Positions 1 through 13,600 of a stretch of 32,076 bases of DNA are shown piece by piece. Made by a program: the position numbers and the translations under genes. The notes beneath the pieces are model-generated. The model had not been told where the DNA came from. It saw only the letters and a program-made list of their open reading frames with translations, and did not search any database. Source of the stretch: Amphimedon queenslandica (Eukaryota > Porifera > Demospongiae > Haplosclerida > Niphatidae). The first letter of the stretch is position 1. Each line of letters begins with the position of its first letter. The stretch is from positions 1,187,420 through 1,219,495 of the forward strand of contig NW_003546243.1 of NCBI RefSeq assembly GCF_000090795.2, in the 5' to 3' direction.

Positions 1-3000
1 GAGGGAAATTTCGGTAGCCCTCAGGGACCGGGTGAGACTCAAAATAATCCTGTGGTTTCATTTTATATTTCCAAACAATCTTTACATTAGACTGGGGACC
101 AGAGAAACAGAGAGAGGGAGAGAGTGAGGTGGGAAGAAGAGGGAGCTTGACTTGTACAATAAGACTGGCATTTTTATAAAACTCAACCCTCACTTCTGAA
201 GGGGAAAAAGCATTCTTATCATCCCCTGGTCTGCATGATGGATCAGAGAGTACAGATAAACAGCATCCAATGGTGTCCCCCTCATTAAACAACACTCCAG
301 GCTCAGAGTGATACTCTGGTGTACCAGTATACAGTCTACCAGTAGATGTGTCATAAGAGACAGTGTGGGGGTATGTACCTAGCAACCGGTTGCTATACAA
401 AGGCCCACTAGAAACGCCTACAGCAATCCCCCGACTGCTACCAGGCAGAATGTCAACTTCAAAATATTTCATTTTTTCTGTGAGGGCTTGACGCCTGACA
501 GCATAGGCATAAGACCCATCTGGAAGATCTGATGATACAGTTAGCATAGTAGAATCAGGGAAATAGGACACTCCATGAAGAGTCTTAAACAAATGGTTAG
601 TAGCTTTTGGTAATTCCTCTATAACATGTACCTCCTCTTCTTCTGTGAGTGTTGCTAATAGAAATGGAGGAGGAGGGACCTCTATGACAGGGTCATTAGG
701 AGTACTGATCAGTTGTTTCTGTCTGTGAGGTGTTAATGGTAATGGTGATACTGATGAAGGGGTAGTAGGAAGGGAAGGTGTCGAAGGAGTGCTTGGTACA
801 GAAGACTGAGATGAATGAGTAGAAACCTGGCTTTTTAATAGTTCGGGTGGTGAGAGTCCTGAGGATCCCAATCCAGGCTCACTGGTTTGATGGTATTTCC
901 TGAAACTCTCTCTTGGTTTCTCTTTTGGATATGATTCCCTCCTTTTTTCTCCAGCCAATGGGGACATTCCAACTGTACGAGTGCCACTGGCACTAGTATC
1001 GTGAATAAGTGGAGAAACAGGCTTAACGTATACATAAGGATTATCTGTCTCATCGGTCGATATTTTCTCAATTTGCTCCGGGCTGAATGGAATTGGAGCG
1101 GTCCTGTGCTTTGACTTTTTAACAGGACGAGTGAGGTCGGAGTCTATACCAGCCAGTCCCTTCTTGAGTGTGGAGGGTTGTATAAGAGGACAAGCTATTT
1201 GTATAGCCTCAAATTCACTCATCATTCCTAATTGAGCATGAAAACCATGAGGTGGGGTCCAGTCCAGTGCTTTGGCAATCAGTTTCCCGTTGCGATGGAA
1301 AGTGATGGCTACTCTCTTGTCACTCTTGTCCACCGGTGACACAGTGCACCTAATGACGTCCCCTTCGCTACAGATAGACCCTGTTTGTTGAGGGAGCTCA
1401 GAGTTTTGATAAAGGTTACCAGTGTAGCAGTGAAAACCTATTGACTTGGGTCTCCAGCCTGGCAGCTGTACTAGAGAATAGTCATCAGAGCAAACTCCAA
1501 TCACTATTTCACACTCTTTGCCAAAATTAATGATCTTCATGTCAAAGAATGGGTTCTTGCTCAGCGGATTGATGGGTTTCCTTGAGCGAATGACCCCTGG
1601 GCTGTCATGGTGACCGACAAAAACACAAATCCCGTCTTTAGTATACTCGACTGATGGTGACGTCAGCTGCCAAATATCCTCAAACTTGTGCGACTGGGCA
1701 TCCAGAATAATAACCTGTCTGGGGAGTATTACCTGAACCTTCTCTTTGCTGCTCATGAGTCCAAGACACCAGTGCAGACCAGTTGATGGATTCCACATCT
1801 TGTCTTTCCAAAATATGTCACCATTTTTACGGAAAAGGACTCTAAACTCTTTTGTACTCCCGTCAACAGGCTCAAGTGATACAGAGAGAGTGTCACCTTC
1901 TTTCCAAACAGCAACGTTGTCTCTCTTTTCCATTCCATCTAGTATGCTACTGATGTCGGCATGATAAGCAACAGAGCCTTCATTCCAACCAGGCATACTA
2001 TCTATTGGATAATCCGATGGACATATACCGACAGCAATCGCACCCTCAGCTCCTCTGTCTAGTAACTTCACCTCAAACGATTCTCCTGCTTCAAGAGGTT
2101 TTATTGATCTGAGTGTGCCCACGTACATGGGCGGGGGTTCTTGAGGGTGAGAGTGAAAGGAGGGAGAACGAGGGGGCTTATAGCTACATATCCCATCACC
2201 TTCGTGAGTGATATAAGGACTCTTTGTTTCATAGAGAGCTTCAAATGACTCCACTTCCTCTCTTTGTGGTGGACTTATTATCACGGCTTCCCTTGGGCTT
2301 GCTAATGCTACTACAGCATAGAGTCCATCTTCAGGTACATCGGTAGTCTCAGTTGTTATGAGGACATTGTTGTGATAGAACTCAACATTAACAGTCCCTT
2401 CACGACTCAAAGGGACAATAGAGACCTTGATTGTATCATTGACCGAACACTTGACAAATCTATTCTCTCCATCATCTGAGTTGTGATAGAGCAAGCCTTC
2501 AGCAGCATCAACACCAATTGACGAGCCTACAAAAGGAAGATATGAAAATATAGGTAGTATTATTGACAGCCCGTTATAATCATTACAAATGTGATACACC
2601 TCACTTGTAAAAATACACAAAAAATGCACTAGTCAGTAATACAATACGTTTATAATGACAAAGTACTCATACATGTATGGTAATCCAATATTATGCACAT
2701 TGTTTAATGATTGTTGTATGGGTTGAATCTTGAGCTGATAATAAGGAAGTGAATTCTTACATATACAAATGAATGACTAGTGTAGGGTATTTACCTCTTT
2801 CTGCTTGCCAGCCTGGTAAAAACTCTGACGGGTAAGAGCTAGTGCACACTCCAAGAGTAATGGCATTGCTAAGACCAGTGTCCTGGAGTTGGACCTCAAA
2901 CTGGGTCATGGCCAGTGGATTTGACACATCGAGTGGCTCACGGGAGCGTATCTGAGCAGGAGTGCCCAGACCCTCGGCTTCAACCTCCCCTTTGTATACA

Positions 3001-3113
3001 TAGAGCCCGTTGTTGAGGTAATCAATTAGTTTTGGATCTGTTATAGTCCAAAAGTTCGAATAGTTGACGTTTGCTCTCCTTCGTTTATCAGAAACATCCT
3101 TTCTAAGAGGCAT
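1..3113 (-). CDS. Multi-SPRY-domain protein, 3' end beyond the window
   Basis: Two coding exons are visible, 3113-2795 and 2526 to the window edge, joined by a GT-AG intron (2527-2794) that splits a Gly codon. About 948 residues are readable without a stop. Four SPRY-like domains follow one another at roughly residues 20-195, 235-375, 395-550 and 750-925. The first three carry the family pattern of a GI(A/T)xGVC-like strand, then YPxxxxPGW, then a 'GxLYHN' or 'GNLYQN' segment. A Ser/Pro/Thr-rich linker (about 550-740) separates the third and fourth. No signal peptide or membrane segment is seen. SPRY domains bind peptides, so a cytoplasmic adaptor role is an inference. The ATG at 3113 is preceded by an in-frame TGA and by an acceptor-like TTTTACACAG, so an upstream 5'UTR exon is possible. 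I recognise the domain but not the gene. Confidence 0.85.
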
Positions 3114-3716
3114 GTCTGTCTGGGCATAGGTCTGGGATTCTCACTGTGTAAAAGACAGGCATGTGATATCGCATGTGATAAACCTGCATTAATAGTAAAA
3201 CACTTACATTTGATGAGGAGCTGTGAAATAGCAGTGGTCCTTGTAGTAAAAGTACAAGCAGACTGGTATTTCTATAATGACATAGTTAATCTACAATAGA
3301 TCTAATAATGAATGCGTACATTTACTGTGACAAGTCAAGTACAACAAAAACAAAATTAAATCTACGTAGGCCTACGTAGTCTATTATTCTATTGCAAATT
3401 ATCTTACATTCACTGGAGAAGCAACAGCAACAGCACAACAACCTTGATACAAGGATAAGGGCTAGGATAAAGGTAAAGTGAAGAGTAAACTGATCGAGGA
3501 GAAATCCTCCAAGAAAATCAGAATAACTGGATCGGGGCGTGGCTTTTTCCAGACACGCCTTTTCAAATTAACTGTTCAAGACTTCAAGTAGCATAATTAG
3601 GAACACATTCGGTTACTGCATGTTGGTGGTGAAGAAAGAAAAGTTCAATGATCATTTGGAAAACTCTGGAAAAGGGACACTTAATTAGCCTTTCTCGGTA
3701 ATCAAAAGGGCCAAGG
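3114..3716. promoter_or_regulatory. Divergent (head-to-head) intergenic promoter region
   Basis: This 603-bp spacer separates the start codons of the SPRY gene (leftward) and CNOT1 (rightward) and must hold both 5'UTRs and promoters. No coding sequence is seen. It contains a perfect 18-bp palindrome, CTACGTAGGCCTACGTAG, at 3362-3379. A GC/KLF-type box, GGGGCGTGGC, lies at 3534-3543 with an inverted CACGCC at 3554-3559. No TATA box is evident for CNOT1, which fits a housekeeping gene. The CNOT1 start has a good context (CCAAGGATGG). Shared regulation is an inference from geometry. Confidence 0.6.
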
Positions 3717-6700
3717 ATGGCTCTCAATCCACGCTCTTACGGTCTGGCCCAAATACAGTACCTGGTCGCCAGCATAAATAAAAAGAACTACAGAGGGAAC
3801 ACATCTGAAATAATCACTGTGAGAATGGGCATTAATTAGAGTCCACATATAATGGAAAGATTTTGTGATACTTTAAATGTTTATGTACTTCTTGTGACAC
3901 TAGTTATATATATTAGAGATTGTTGTTATTTTTATGTTTTTCTATCATCTTCTATTCTGATTTTAATTTTATGTTGTCCTCTTCTCTCTCTCTCTCTCTC
4001 TCTCCTTTCATTAGTTGGTAGAGAAACATGGCGTTGAAGCAGAGAAGCACTTATTTCGTTGTCTGGTCACACAAGTTGATTTCTCTGGTAATGGTGGCAG
4101 TGACAACAGGACTAACGTCACTAAAGATGGACAGCAGCTCCAGTTTTTGATACACGAGTCTACCCAACTCATCACTCGGAGGAATTTTGTCTCAATTTTA
4201 TGTCACAGTTTTGAGAACCAAGAAAACAAAGTGAGGAATACATTGTGTTCATGTTTGTGTTTATGTTTTGTAGACGCTTCGTCCTGTTAATCAAATACTT
4301 ACGATTGTCTCTAAAGTTTTGAAACTGTCAAGAGTTCACGAGGTAACGAGCCATGCCTACAACATGCCACATCCATTACATTGCTGTTACATATAGGTTG
4401 TGTTTGCTCTTGGTCTTACTGAAAGTAATGACCCTGATATTAAGACTCATGGTATGTATGTACATGTACATGCATGAAGTACAATGGGGCTACATTTCTT
4501 ACATGTACAGTACATTTACATGTACACAGACTACACCTCTCTCTTCCTTTTCCTTCTCACTTCCTTCTATTTTTTTATTTCTTCTCTTTCCTCCTCTCAT
4601 GTAGCTATGAGTCATCTAAAATCAAAGTTGCCTGACCTCATAAGATCTTATTCAGGTAATATTATTCTGTAATCAGCATCATTACTTTGTCCCTCATTGT
4701 GCTGCTATAGATATGAGCTCAGGTTTTGAAGGTGGGCTTGGTGACGTTGCTGTGGAAGTCCTTCACCTGTTACTCTCCTACCTTCTCCAAAGGTCTGAGG
4801 ATGAAACAGGTGGGATCTCCGCTGACACTGTAGAGTCCTTTGTACAGGTTCTTAGACGAGGTAAACTATCTTTATCTATAGTTTTTGGTCAATTATACAT
4901 TGCTTAATCAATTGTGCAATGTGTTTCTTTTAATTTTGGTTTTATTTTTTGTAGATTTTCCACGTGAACGTGTTCCTGTTGTATTAGCTCCTTTATTGTA
5001 CCAGGAGCAGCAAGACATCACTGAAGATAGGTGAGAGAGAGAGAGAGCTATAGACCTTACTGAGTCTACATAAATAATTATTATAATGCACTATGTACAT
5101 TAGGCTGATCCCAGTATCTGTTACTCTACCATTATCAGTGGTGAGAATATGACTATAATAATAGATGATAATGATAACATGCTCTTTAATTAGAGTTCTA
5201 TAGAATTGGCAGAGATTATACGTGATGTTGGATATGCGGCTACTGCTTCGTAAGTCACTCACACATACAATGTACATGTATGATACTGTTTGCTTTTAAT
5301 TGTATGTACTACTTTATTACACTTCATTGTACATGTACTACTGTGTATATGTATTACATGCATACTTGTTAATGAGTGTGTAACAATTGTATTCTCTTAA
5401 TTTGCTCTTTCTCTCACAGTAAGCAAGACATGTTGGAGATATTAAAGGATTATGGGAAGATTAACATAACACCAGCTGTAGTCGCTCGAGTCCTTGGAAT
5501 GATGGCCCAGACTCACTCTGATCTCTCTGACAGCTTACCTTATATGGTATGTTTTATTTTCACTACTTACTCTATTTAATGCTCCTCCTCCTTCACTCTC
5601 TCTCTCTATCTCTTTAGGGTGTTAATTCTGATCCTAGTAGGATGCAGGTAAAGAGTCCATCTTGTTGGGATGCAAAGGTCCTTGCTATTGCCCTTCAATC
5701 ATTGGTAATTTTAACAACCATTGCATCTTACATACATGTACATTGTATCCTGGCCCTATAGCTGTAAATTCAGATTTTAAAAATTCATAAAAAATTTAAT
5801 TTTGATTAGAATTAGCTCAAACTTGCTACACAATATAAGGACATGTATATGCATCAGGAAAAATTATAAAAATGCAAAATTCTCTCCTTGTCATTTTTGG
5901 CGAAATTTGGCTGAAATCCCTGTACTATAGTACAGGGACTTTGGCCCGATTTTGGAGCAACTTTAAAAATTCATAAAAAATCCAAACTTGATCAGAATCT
6001 GCTCAAACTCACTACACAATATAAGGACATGTATATGCATCAGAAAAAATTATAAAAACGCAAAATTCTCTCCTTGTCATTTTTGGCGAAATTTGGTCAA
6101 AATCCCTGTACTATAGTACAGGGACTTTGGCCCAATTTTGGAACAACTTTAAAGTCTACTGACAAAAAGTTGAACACTATGCCAAAACCCTCTGTCATCA
6201 TTATTTTATTCTTTAGGTTCCTAACCTCTGTTGGCGTGATGTTGTACCCGAGATGGACTATGAAGGTTTTTACATTCCTAGTACCGAAGGGCTTAACCTG
6301 ATAATGACTTGTTTCAATGTTGGATCAAAGGACTCTTTCCCCATTGAAATGATATACGAGCCATGGCTCCACACTAAAGGACAGGTAATAAGGACTAGCA
6401 TTATGCCATTAGCCTCTTGTGCATATGATGTACATGTACATGTAGTACTAATATACATGTACTTATTTTTCCATTATTATGTCTGTTTTTACTTTCATTG
6501 CCCATTGATAATTTTATTATTATTAATTATTGTTTTTTTTTCTCTAGCTCTCATGGTTCCAGCAGGCATTGAGCAGTGGGTCTAGTTTCAATTTCTACAA
6601 TTATCCATTCAACCCTGTCAACCTTGAGCCATTGAAGAACTCCTTTCTTGGGGAAGAAGCTAAAACATGGTGAGAAGCAATTAGCAACTGCTAATATGTA

Positions 6701-7640
6701 CACACAATGTGTATCACTTCTAAATGAGATACATAAGTAGAAGGTTGATTGGTATAAATTATGAGAGAGCAATGTTTATGGGGAACTAAAGTTAGTAGAC
6801 TCTTGATTGCACCCTTAGACAATTAATGCTAACTGCAGGCAATCAAATGTATCATGTTTGAATGTGCATATGATAACTTCAAAGTATTATATTTCTTTTT
6901 TAGGCGTTCATTGAGTCTCATTGAGACATTGCTCAATTTAGCTGAGCAGGGCCATCATTGTGAAGTGATTGAGTTGTTCAGGGTACCAGTCAAACAGTGT
7001 CCTGAAGTATTCTTCCTTGGTTTACTCCAATGCAAAGTAACTATTCCACTCATTAATAATAGTAATAATACTGTGATATGTTTGTTTTCTTAATTCTCTC
7101 CTTATTGTAGACATCATGGCAGGTTGTTGAAACCGAGCTTCTCTCTCATCTTCTCCCCAACTTCATTAACAATCACCCAACGTCTTCATCTGTTCTCAGT
7201 TACATCTGGCACAGCTCTGTAAGCCACCTCTACTATATGCTACTAGCAGAATTCTTGTAATTAATTTCTCTCTCTCTCTCTCGTATGTAGCTTGGTACAC
7301 CTGCTGTCCTTGCATTACTTATTAAAGTTATTGCTGATTGGTATGCCCAAAATGATTACAATGATCACACCAGAATACTCAAGATATTAGACATATGCCA
7401 GGACCTAAAGGTACGTGCTCTACATTGTAGCAGTAATAACGAATGACCTATTTCTCTTCAATTAGATGCTACCTATTATATTAAAATGTAATCATTTCCC
7501 ATTTGTCATTGACCTGGCTACTTGGGCAGCTAAAAGAAAGTTCCTTAAACTTGACCTGTGGATGATAGAGAAGATCAAAGAAGTGCAGGTAGGCACACGC
7601 ACAACACATGCAATAACATATGCATGTACATGTACACACC

Positions 7641-7689
<49 letters not shown>

Positions 7690-10600
7690 ATTTCATAGGA
7701 TCAGTTTGTTCAGGAGTGTATCCAGTTCTTGGTTAATCATGCTCCTAGGCCAGTAGCGCCCAGTAATGAGACTACTGGCCTAACTCATGATATCGTCATT
7801 ACAATGTTAGCATGTCTCCAGCCATATGTTACGTGAGTATGATATTCCTATTCACATACAATAATGATATTTGAAATTATTTTGTTTACATGTAGTTCAT
7901 TAAAGTCAGAGTATGCTCAAAAGTTAAAGATGCTCATTAATTTTCACGGTCCCATCTCTTCCCTTCCACCTCGACCAGCCCACCCACTCAGCCTTGGAGT
8001 AAGTACAAAAATGTACCTGTATCACATGTAGAGTGCACATGTATCACATGTGCAATGTACATGTATCACATGTACAATGTACATGTATCATGATTATGTA
8101 CACATGTACATGTACATGTAGGTGATAGTATCCTAATAGATAATGATATCCTAACATTGGTCATGGTATATCCTAATAGATTTTTTAAAATGGCAGCCAG
8201 CAGTATGCCTACATGTGTGTGGAGAATCGTTCAAAACTTTTTGCACTTGTCAAGTGTTTGTTTTTTTATATTTTAGATTGATGGAGGGTCTGGCGTTGTG
8301 GGAGGAGGAGGAGGAGGAGGAGGAGGAGACTATCCTATCCCTGGATCACCTGCTGGGGTCAAGGTAACACTACAATCATTTGGGATATATAGGAGGAGGA
8401 ATGAATTTAGAGTTATTATATTGTTGTTATTATTTTTTAGAGTTCTTTTGGACAGGAAATTTTACTCTCTTCACCTATTGGAGGGGGCGGTCCTGTGGGA
8501 GGGGCAGGCAACTCGTTTGGGAGTGGTGGAAAGATGATGGCATCATACGGACCACAGTCATCACAGCAAGTACCAGGTAAAACCAGCTGTACTCTCTCTC
8601 ACTTTTCAAACCCTCCCTCTCGCTATAGATCCAGTGTATTTCTCTGTTGAGCAACCTTCTAAAGATGTTGATGAAAAGGCTAATGCTTTCTTTCAGGCGA
8701 TATACAACAGTAGAATGAGTGTCAACCAGTTACTCGAGATATTAAGAAAATTCAAAGATTCGTCTAACAAAAAAGAGAAGGTACATGTGTACATAATCGA
8801 TAACTAATTGTGCTTTAATTTCTCGGGCCTTTTGTTTTCACTAATAGTCTCTTCTGTGTAATAGCTGCTTTCTCTTTTTCTCTTATGTAGGACCTCTTTG
8901 TTTGTATGCTACGTAATATCTTTGAAGAGTACAAGTTCTTCCCTCAGTTCCCAGAGAAAGAGCTACATATCACAGGACAGCTGTTCGGGGGCATAGTGGA
9001 GCACGGGCTTGTGACGTAAGTAATTTCATTATTTTAACATTTTATTGTGAGCATTATATTTATTACATGTGTACATGTGTACTCTTTGACCAATGGGCAA
9101 ATGTACATGTACGATTGGGCGGGAAAATATATTTACATGTACATGTGTCATGTTTCTTTCTGTGCAGTTATTACTGTATGCACAATGTGTATTGTTTGTT
9201 GTTGTATATTGTTTGTTGTCTATTGTTTGTTGTTATTGTGGTAAAGTTAATAACTGTATACACGACACGTGTTGTACGCATTAGTTGTAGTTGCGGTAAT
9301 TTTTACATTCTGTCAAACAGTTATTAAGATTATTAGTTATTTTTTACAAAAAAAAAAGACTCGGTATATACATACTGCAATCATTACTAGCGTCTTCAAG
9401 TTAGTAAATTAGTTTGTTATATTATTAGTAAACTGGTAGCAGCCTCAGAGCACCGTGCATTTATTGCCCCTCCTCTCCTTCCTCCTCTTCCTCTCGTCAG
9501 CAACATGGACTCTGTTGGCTAATGCTGTCCTTATGGCTAATTCAAATGTTCCTTTTACTCCTTTCCCAGTCAGAGCCGAGCACTCCATGTACTGCATGGC
9601 CCCAATCTCTTTCTGTAGTCTGACTCCGCGCTCGCTAGTTATCGGCGAGAGTCCCTTCTCTGCTAGTTTCTCTAGCGCGTCTTTCTTCTCTCTCAAGTCT
9701 TGTTTGGTACCCACTAGTATGATGGGCGTGTCCGGGCAGTGTCCGTTAACCTCTGGGTGCCACTGAATAACGATATAAAGAAAAAGTGCTTTTAATATTT
9801 TGGTTTAAGAGTTGTCTGTCAGCAACGAACTGTTGTTAGTAGTTGGTAAATGTGTGTGTGTTAAGTGGTTTAGTTCCTTTTGTTATATGATCAGATCACA
9901 GCTATCATAATGTATTATAGTATGTATGTACATACGAGATGCATATTATGCACCTGGCATATAATATAGCTTACTTTTATTTTCACATTTTCATAAGACG
10001 ATGGACTAATGAGAGAGAAACAGATCAGAAACACGTCAGTCTGAGGATAAGAGAGAGGGCGGAGTCTGTCATAGTCCTCTTGACCTGCTGTGTCCCATAG
10101 TGCAATGTTAACCGGCCTTGAGTCAATCATTATGTTAGCCGAATAGTTATCAAAGACCGTTGGTATGTATTCGCCAGGGAAAGCACTCGTTGTGTAGTTA
10201 ATGAGTAGACAGGTTTTACCTACAGCGCCGTCACCAACAACCACACACTTTATTGCTATCATGACGTATGTGTGTATATGTAGAGTGTATACAGACTTTC
10301 CTTTAGCTGAGATATACAGGAATCCTAGGATTTTAGGAGGGCTTGTGTCTATAAATTATTATAAAAGAATACAAAGAAGGATAGTATTATAGTTAAAAGC
10401 ATTGTTTAGGAACAAATAAGGTAAGATTACATTACTACTAGTGTACTATGGTCTTACCAGTTATTAACTTGGTCCTAAGAGAGATAGTACAGACAGCAGT
10501 GATCTCTGTAGAAGAAATGGAGCTTATAGCCGAGTTATACTGGGACTACTACACTGACTTGCTGCGTTTATTCTTATATTGTGTGTTGTGATGGGATTGT

Positions 10601-13600
10601 TGTCCATAGTTAGCGTGTACAGTCTTGTTGTCTCTTTAACCACAATACAGAGTCACAGTGTACTTATACATAAGCTACTCTCTCTTCCTGGGTATGCCTT
10701 ATGTGTCCTTGTATTGCTGTCCTTGTTAGGGAGTGACTCCTTCTGATCTTATTACAGAGTCATTGAGTGTATGAGTTTTCTCTGCATTTATTTACTTTTA
10801 TTGTGATTTCCTCATTCACATTGTTTGAGTGTGTACTTCCTGTGCATGTTTGAGCATATTTTAACAAAAGAGGGAGTAATGCAATCATTATAATATTATT
10901 AATGGAAATATTTATGTGTAAATTTAAATAATATATGTATATTGTATTAGTGAGTATTGCAATCTTATCAATCACACAGTCTCATGTATAAAATATCCAA
11001 TCTTTATTATAAGATTCTTTATTATAAGATTCTTCATTATAAGATGCTACAATTTCTCCAGTTGTTCGCACTAGTTGATTGTCTGTGGTGATAGTCACTG
11101 ATGTTAGCTCTTATTTCATCCAGTCCTTCATTCGTCTTGTATGATATCTCAACATAGTCTCTTGCTTCTAACAGTTGCCTCATTTCTAGTCCTTGTTGTC
11201 TTGTTATGTATTCTCCTCCTTCCTTTCCACCCTCTTCTATCCTCTTCTCTAGTTTTGTCCCGACTAAAATAACTTGAGCCTTGGGATTGCGAAGCTTCAC
11301 TTCTTTATACCACTGCATGTAATGTGAGAGAAGGGTAGAGGAGGTCATAGCTATTATTAAGGATTGTTTAATGTATGTTTATTTGCATCAAACGTATCTT
11401 GCCCCGTTTCATAACAATTGTAATGTTATGACAAATTATTTATACAAGAATTTACAACACAACTTGTTTATCTGACAAACCAAGATTCAAGCACCTTATA
11501 CCGTACTCGCCCCAATTAGCGCACCTCTTGATAAATATTTACGTATCTCAGGTGGTGCATTGTTTAGATAGGAACAAAAATGCTCCTGGAGGTGCTAGTT
11601 TAGAGAGGTGCTTAGCTAAGTACACAATACACCTGTAAACAATGGGACTTTCTAATTAGAATGCACCTCTTAAAAATAATTATCTTGACCAGGAGGTGCA
11701 CTCAACAGAAGGTTTTTATTGTGGAAGCTGTTTCAGGTGCAACAATTAAGAGGGTACGTTCATTGGGGCGAGTACGGTAGATAGCAATGTAATTGTAATA
11801 TTATTTTTCTTCATTTTTGAGTCCACCAGAGCATAAATACTATTATATTTACACTGATAATGATTTTGCAAGAAATAATGCCAGCACTCACCGTTTCTTT
11901 TATGTTCCTAAAGCTCTCTGGATTATTCAATGCAAAGCAAATGAGGAATATATTCATTTCACTGTACAACTGTCGCCTTAATAATGAGTATTCCTCTTGT
12001 CCTGATACATCCCACAGAGAGAGGATGAACCCTCCTGTCTCTCTGTTGCTTTCCAGTTTTAGTGAGTAGCCCTCAAATATCCTCATATTGTTATGTGATT
12101 TTCCAGTAATGAGAGCAGACAGTCTTTGCAGTAGCTTGATCTTTCTTGAGTCCTCATCTCCTACTGTCATGCACTTAATCACAGGAATGGGAGGCTGAGC
12201 AGTTCCAGCCTGCATTCCTGAGCCAGCACTAGTAGAAGAGTTTGGCTCATTGCTCTTCAGTAGTCTGGGGCATATCTCAGCCATTTTACTAATCACTGTA
12301 TGCACTATCTAAGAACTCTATTGTAGGCTATTGCAATTGCAGTGTTGCTGTGATTATTATCACTATAGATATATATATATACAGTAGGATATACTGAACT
12401 AGTAAACTAAGGATGTTATTATGCTATGAGCTATTAATTTTATTGCTATACCAAAAGGATGTAAGCTATAATTAATGATAGCTGGAGTACTTTGTATTGC
12501 TCTTGCCTATTTGTAGTAAATTGATTTATGAATCATTTTTGAAATAAAAAACTGGCTTAATTCATTTATATAAAAATAAATGACTACAAAAAATGCCTAT
12601 CACTACAAAAAAATAATTTTCCTATCACTACAAAAAAATAATTTTCCTATCACTACAAAAAATAATTTGCCTATCACTACGAAATTTCTAGTTAAAAATT
12701 CTTAAAAGTCCTTGAAATGTGGTCCAGACACAGCCAGAAAGTCCTTCTCTCTTTATTTGGTGTAAAACTTATATTCTCCAATTCCAATGTTTTCATTCCA
12801 GGGTTTTTCGTTAGTGCATAGTCTAATCTCAATGTAATCAGATGAGGCTTCAGAACCAAGCTTCCTGTAGAACCACGGCATGCCACGTCTGTAACACTTT
12901 CTTTCTGGTCCCCTGAACTTGTGGCCATCCCATAATTTATCGTAGACTTGAAATTTGCGTGGATGGATTATTCCACTCCTAAAGGCCGATTCACAATAGT
13001 ATTGATGTCTAACAAACCATGGGGCCCTTCTTGTATTTCCTCTGTTGCATGGGCATCCACTCTCAAACGGATAATTTTCACTAACTCCAGCAGCGTACGT
13101 CCAAATATGCTTTCGGCCTTTCCCTTGTGTAATGCTCACCCCATCGACATAGTTACCTCGAACATTTCTTGCTCTGATAATGCGGAAGGCGTCGGTTGAA
13201 CCACCCTGATATCCAGTGACCATTCCACAGACCTCTGAGTATTTGATCCCTTGGGCCTGTAGTTTCCTACTCCTGCACCCAGCCTCATTTTTGGTACATA
13301 TTCTTACTCCACTCACTTCTCGTGTTGCAAGTTCTTTTGGACATGATGCTGATGCTTGAAGCTCATATTGTTTGCGGAGGGTCCATGGTCCTTTTCTCCC
13401 GCACATATCCTCCATCACACAGGTCACCTCTATTTCTTCCCCGTTCACATGAAGTGTATAGTCTCCTGTTTCTTTTTTATATTCTTGAACTTCTTCGCAT
13501 GTTGCTGGTTTTTCGCATACCCTTAGACGCTTTTCGAAGGAATCACAGCCATTACACTGCTCAGGAAGGCGCAAGTATCTGCTACCTTCTTTACCAGTTT

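Larger units (their letters stand above)
3717..9015 (+). other. CNOT1: CNOT1 exons 1-23 (coordinates)
   Basis: Exons read from splice sites and conserved protein: 3717-3818, 4015-4230, 4274-4342, 4397-4451, 4605-4655, 4711-4860, 4955-5030, 5104-5140, 5194-5249, 5420-5546, 5618-5704, 6217-6384, 6548-6669, 6904-7036, 7111-7218, 7291-7410, 7466-7588, 7699-7832, 7896-7998, 8277-8363, 8441-8576, 8629-8780, 8891-9015. Most introns here are 43-280 bp. The longest, 5705-6216, is filled by a two-copy satellite repeat. Exon 23 ends in phase 2 within the Thr codon of EHGLVT, and exon 24 at 17871 completes it. Confidence 0.88.

Noticed and set aside
835..1071. Minus-strand ORF of 78 codons
   Set aside because: It is an alternate frame of the SPRY-gene linker exon; the true frame is open through the whole region and encodes SPRY repeats.
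9455..9766. Plus-strand ORF of 103 codons in the giant intron
   Set aside because: It is the reverse complement of Rac-like exon 2, whose frame carries GTKQD, CSAL and the CAAX box.
12285..12305. Extension of the pseudo-GTPase start to a GTG at 12305
   Set aside because: GTG is not expected as a start here; the ATG at 12284 follows an in-frame TAG upstream of that GTG.
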